Of a stretch of 58,106 bases of DNA, positions 56,430-58,106 are shown piece after piece. The stretch lies in NCBI GenBank assembly GCA_001714685.2, contig MDTP02000053.1, forward strand, positions 1 through 58,106. Reading direction: 5' to 3'. This DNA comes from Methanosarcina sp. Ant1. Lineage in GTDB: Archaea > Halobacteriota > Methanosarcinia > Methanosarcinales > Methanosarcinaceae. The first letter of the stretch is position 1. Each line of letters opens with the position of its first letter. Made by a program: the position numbers and the translations under genes. The notes beneath the pieces were generated by a model. The model was given only the letters and a program-made list of their open reading frames with translations, did not search any database and had not been told where the DNA came from.

Positions 56430-56480
56430 ATTAGAGGAAAATTTGAGGAAGATTAGAGGAAGATTAGAGGAAATTTAGTG
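56430..56480 (+). repeat. Tandem 11-bp repeats between pylC and pylD
   Basis: TTAGAGGAAGA-type units (56431, 56442, 56453, 56464) follow each other about four times with small changes. The purine-rich units contain GAGG, like weak ribosome sites, but pylD starts 37 bases later. Confidence 0.65.
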
Positions 56481-56517
56481 GATTAAGATTTCCCAGAAAC
56501 AGAAAACGGTGATAAAA

Positions 56518-57297
56518 ATGGCACTTTTAACCTCAGAAGACCTGAAGAATATTAATAGACAGCTTGAAGAAGCTGATTCTGCCGTCCGGCGTGTAACGGG
56601 GCTTGACATAAAAGAAGTCTGTAGAGCCCTTTATGGAACTTCCCCAAGCTGTGAAAAGATAGGCATTGTGCCTGTGACTTCAGGAAATGGAATCATAGGA
56701 AATTTCTCAGCCTCCCTGCATGCAATTACTCAATATTTCGGTTTTGAAAGTTTTGTCACGGACATGCCCGATGTTAGCGGCTACTACGAGGCAGTGAAAA
56801 AAGGTGCAGAAATTATCCTTATGGCAGATGACCATACCTTCCTTGCTCATAACCTCAAAAATGGAAAAATAGCTAATAATCAGCCCTGTACAGGCATAAT
56901 CTATGCGGAGATAGCTTCCAGGCACCTGAAAGCTGATTCAAAGGACGTACTTGTCATAGGGTTAGGGAAAGTGGGTTTCCCCGGAGCGGCGCACTTTGCG
57001 AATAAAGGTTTCAATGTTTACGGTTACGATGCTGACAAAGTACTTCTCGAGAAAGCTGTCTCCAATCTCGGGATTATCCCTTTCACCCCCTCCAGCCCCA
57101 GAAAGTTTTCCATGATTTTCGAAGCGACTCCATGTGCAAATACAATTCCCGAATTCGTAATTTCGAAGAATTGCGTGATTTCAACCCCCGGAATTCCCTG
57201 CGCAATTTCTGATGAGCTTCGAAAAAAATACGATGTTGAGATTGTAATGGAACCTCTCGGGATAGGAACGGTATCAATGCTTTATTCTGTTCTCTAA
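56518..57297 (+). CDS. pylD: Pyrrolysine synthase (ring-forming dehydrogenase)
   Basis: A 259-residue NAD-dependent dehydrogenase that oxidises the methylornithyl-lysine to the aldehyde, which closes to the pyrroline ring. The Rossmann domain shows VLVIGLGKVGFPGAAHFANK and DADKVLLEKA; the N-terminal half has GIVPVTSGNGIIGNFSASLH. ATG 56518 with GGTGAT six bases before it is the start; the in-frame GTG at 56509 is upstream and not needed. It is the last pyl gene; repeats and a relic follow. Confidence 0.97.
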   Translation: MALLTSEDLKNINRQLEEADSAVRRVTGLDIKEVCRALYGTSPSCEKIGIVPVTSGNGIIGNFSASLHAITQYFGFESFVTDMPDVSGYYEAVKKGAEIILMADDHTFLAHNLKNGKIANNQPCTGIIYAEIASRHLKADSKDVLVIGLGKVGFPGAAHFANKGFNVYGYDADKVLLEKAVSNLGIIPFTPSSPRKFSMIFEATPCANTIPEFVISKNCVISTPGIPCAISDELRKKYDVEIVMEPLGIGTVSMLYSVL

Positions 57298-57312
57298 ATC
57301 GAGTGTCGGTAG

Positions 57313-57413
57313 CCGAGTTTCGCTTCCCGAGTTTCGCTTCCCGAGTTTCGCTTCCCGAGTTTCGCTTCGGGAGCACGAGGTCCGTTTCACTCGCTTCGCT
57401 CGCTCAAGCGGAC
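57313..57413 (+). repeat. GC-rich palindromic repeat family, copy 4, with 14-bp tandem units
   Basis: CCGAGTTTCGCTTC begins at 57313, 57327, 57341 and 57355, an exact 14-bp period. The 34-bp block at 57380-57413 (GTCCGTTTCACTCGC ... CAAGCGGAC) is the reverse complement of 16755-16788 with one difference. It begins 15 bp after the pylD stop and may help end transcription by its hairpin. Confidence 0.8.
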
Positions 57414-57512
57414 AAAGGTTGGCGTAGAATCATGACTTGCTCTCAAGAATGCTGAATGTAGAGAAAAGAAAAAAGTCAAAGAAATAACGTGGGAGTAAAA
57501 TTCCATCATTAC

Positions 57513-57611
57513 TTATTTTGCTTTGATCTTCAGCCTTGTGATCTCGATTGCACTTTCAGGACAGATGCTGGTACAGCGGCAGCTGCCTATACCAAGGCAT
57601 TTCTGGCTGTC
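57513..57611 (-). pseudogene. Relic of a ferredoxin-type [4Fe-4S] domain
   Basis: On the minus strand between two TAA codons (57612-57614 before, 57513-57515 at its end) is a 32-codon stretch: DSQKCLGIGSCRCTSICPES, then AIEITRLKIKAK. The cysteine pattern and CPESAIEI are those of a ferredoxin [4Fe-4S] site, with Ile in place of the second Cys. Corrinoid-activating RamA-type proteins near methylamine genes carry such domains at the C-terminus, so a lost neighbour is possible. It has no start and is not a working gene. Confidence 0.55.
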
Positions 57612-57675
57612 TTATTTTGCGATTCTTTTGTCATTTCATTTATAAAAGGGGATTTTGGTATGACGGCCTGATGAA

Positions 57676-57687
57676 AATATTTATATA
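57676..57687 (+). promoter_or_regulatory. TATA box of the corrinoid-protein gene
   Basis: AATATTTATATA lies about 95 bases before the ATG at 57778, giving a leader of about 65 bases. The ribosome site GAAGTGAT (57764-57771) matches the archaeal consensus with one change, six bases before the start. Confidence 0.55.
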
Positions 57688-57777
57688 GATATTATAGGTA
57701 ATAAGTTTCCGTTATCCGGCATAGTGAATAAATTTACGGCCGGGCTAGAAGTAGTAAATAAAAGAAGTGATAATGGG

Positions 57778-58106
57778 ATGACAGATACTGAAATTTTTGA
57801 CAAATTACGCGATGCTATCGTAACTCAGAAAGTAGCAGGCATTGCACAATTAACTAAGGAAGCCCTGGATGCAGGAATTCCTCCTCTCGATATCATTACC
57901 AAGGGTCTATCCGTTGGAATGAGAATAGTCGGTGACAAGTTCGAAGCTGCAGAGTTTTTCCTGCCTCAAATTATGATGTCTGGAAAAGCAATGAGCAACG
58001 CAATGGAAATCCTCACTCCTGAACTTGCGAAGAACAAGAAAGAAGGAGACGAAACAGGACTTGCGATCACTTTTGTTGCAGAAGGAGATATCCACGACAT
58101 CGGTCA
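57778..58106 (+). CDS. mtmC: Methylamine-specific corrinoid protein, N-terminal part (window edge)
   Basis: The first 109 codons of a cobalamin-binding protein of the MtmC/MtbC/MttC group: a helical cap (TEIFDKLRDAIVTQKVAGIA ... AAEFFLPQIMMSGKAMSNAM) and the start of the Rossmann-like domain (GLAITFVAEGDIHDIGH), where the last His is the cobalt ligand in DXHXXG. The next residues are outside the window. I call it mtmC (monomethylamine) from the resemblance of ITKGLSVGMRIVGDKFEAAE to MtmC as I remember it and from the known linkage of pyl and mtmCB genes; MtbC or MttC cannot be ruled out. The amber-containing mtmB should follow. Confidence 0.85.
   Translation, partial: MTDTEIFDKLRDAIVTQKVAGIAQLTKEALDAGIPPLDIITKGLSVGMRIVGDKFEAAEFFLPQIMMSGKAMSNAMEILTPELAKNKKEGDETGLAITFVAEGDIHDIG

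Noticed and set aside
57489-57671. 60-codon plus-strand ORF before mtmC
   Set aside because: The minus strand of the same stretch encodes the ferredoxin-like relic; the plus frame has no ribosome site or family.

Overview
The window is a chromosomal segment of a methylotrophic, multi-substrate methanogen of the genus Methanosarcina. The evidence is the complete mtrEDCBAFGH operon for the membrane methyl-H4MPT:coenzyme M methyltransferase, an archaeal RNase P subunit and SRP19, and a complete pyrrolysine locus (pylT, pylS, pylB, pylC, pylD) followed by the start of a methylamine corrinoid protein gene. PylRS is 421 residues, close to the length in M. barkeri. Spacers are AT-rich and full of small repeats and transposon relics, as is usual in this genus. 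The species cannot be fixed from the sequence alone.

Layout. 1-780: the end of an insertion sequence, a 125-bp MITE and a GC-rich repeat. 780-5699 (minus): the mtr operon. 5.7-6.8 kb: long mtr leader and an IS200/IS605-derived element that keeps omega-RNA-like hairpins but no tnpB. 6.8-9.7 kb: a TIM-barrel sugar-phosphate isomerase/epimerase-like protein and a sodium:solute symporter. 9.7-15.4 kb: gene-poor, with a broken pentapeptide-repeat gene, a YVTN/PKD surface protein and many degenerate repeats. 15.4-19.3 kb: tungstate/molybdate importer wtpABC plus a ModE-type regulator, with a strong inverted-repeat operator at the wtpA start. 19.4-25.2 kb: an RND/MMPL transporter with two COG1361 S-layer-like proteins, divergent from a TrmB-type regulator. 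25.2-34.7 kb: secreted beta-propeller, metallo-beta-lactamase-fold protein, Rpp21, SRP19, several lipoproteins, a pilin-like protein, a cytochrome-b5-domain lipoprotein and a methyltransferase. 35.2-39.6 kb (minus): a DUF364-type protein and five flavoprotein or redox genes. 39.7-45.1 kb: accessory region with a decayed zinc-ribbon gene, a minimal tyrosine recombinase, a 454-residue orphan, a mini-ORF interrupted by an amber codon, and MITEs. 45.2-52.3 kb: rubrerythrin, XPD/DinG-like helicase, three universal stress proteins, ferritin and a terpenoid-cyclase-fold protein. 52.4-58.1 kb: pyl genes and mtmC.

How the genes work together. mtr carries the Na+-pumping methyl transfer common to all methanogenic routes. 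The pyl genes provide the 22nd amino acid needed for methylamine methyltransferases, whose corrinoid partner begins at the right edge. wtpABC supplies W or Mo for formylmethanofuran dehydrogenase. The rubrerythrin, ferritin, Usp and iron-sulfur flavoprotein genes suggest oxygen and iron stress defence.

The most unusual signals are a leaderless wtpA promoter with an 8-6-8 operator, the orphan omega-RNA-like locus, an IS end sharing its terminal repeat with nearby MITEs, a four-copy 125-bp MITE family, a pylB gene ending in TAG, a probable ATT start for the RND transporter, and several clearly readable decayed genes. Gene calls rest on reading motifs by eye; no database search was possible.
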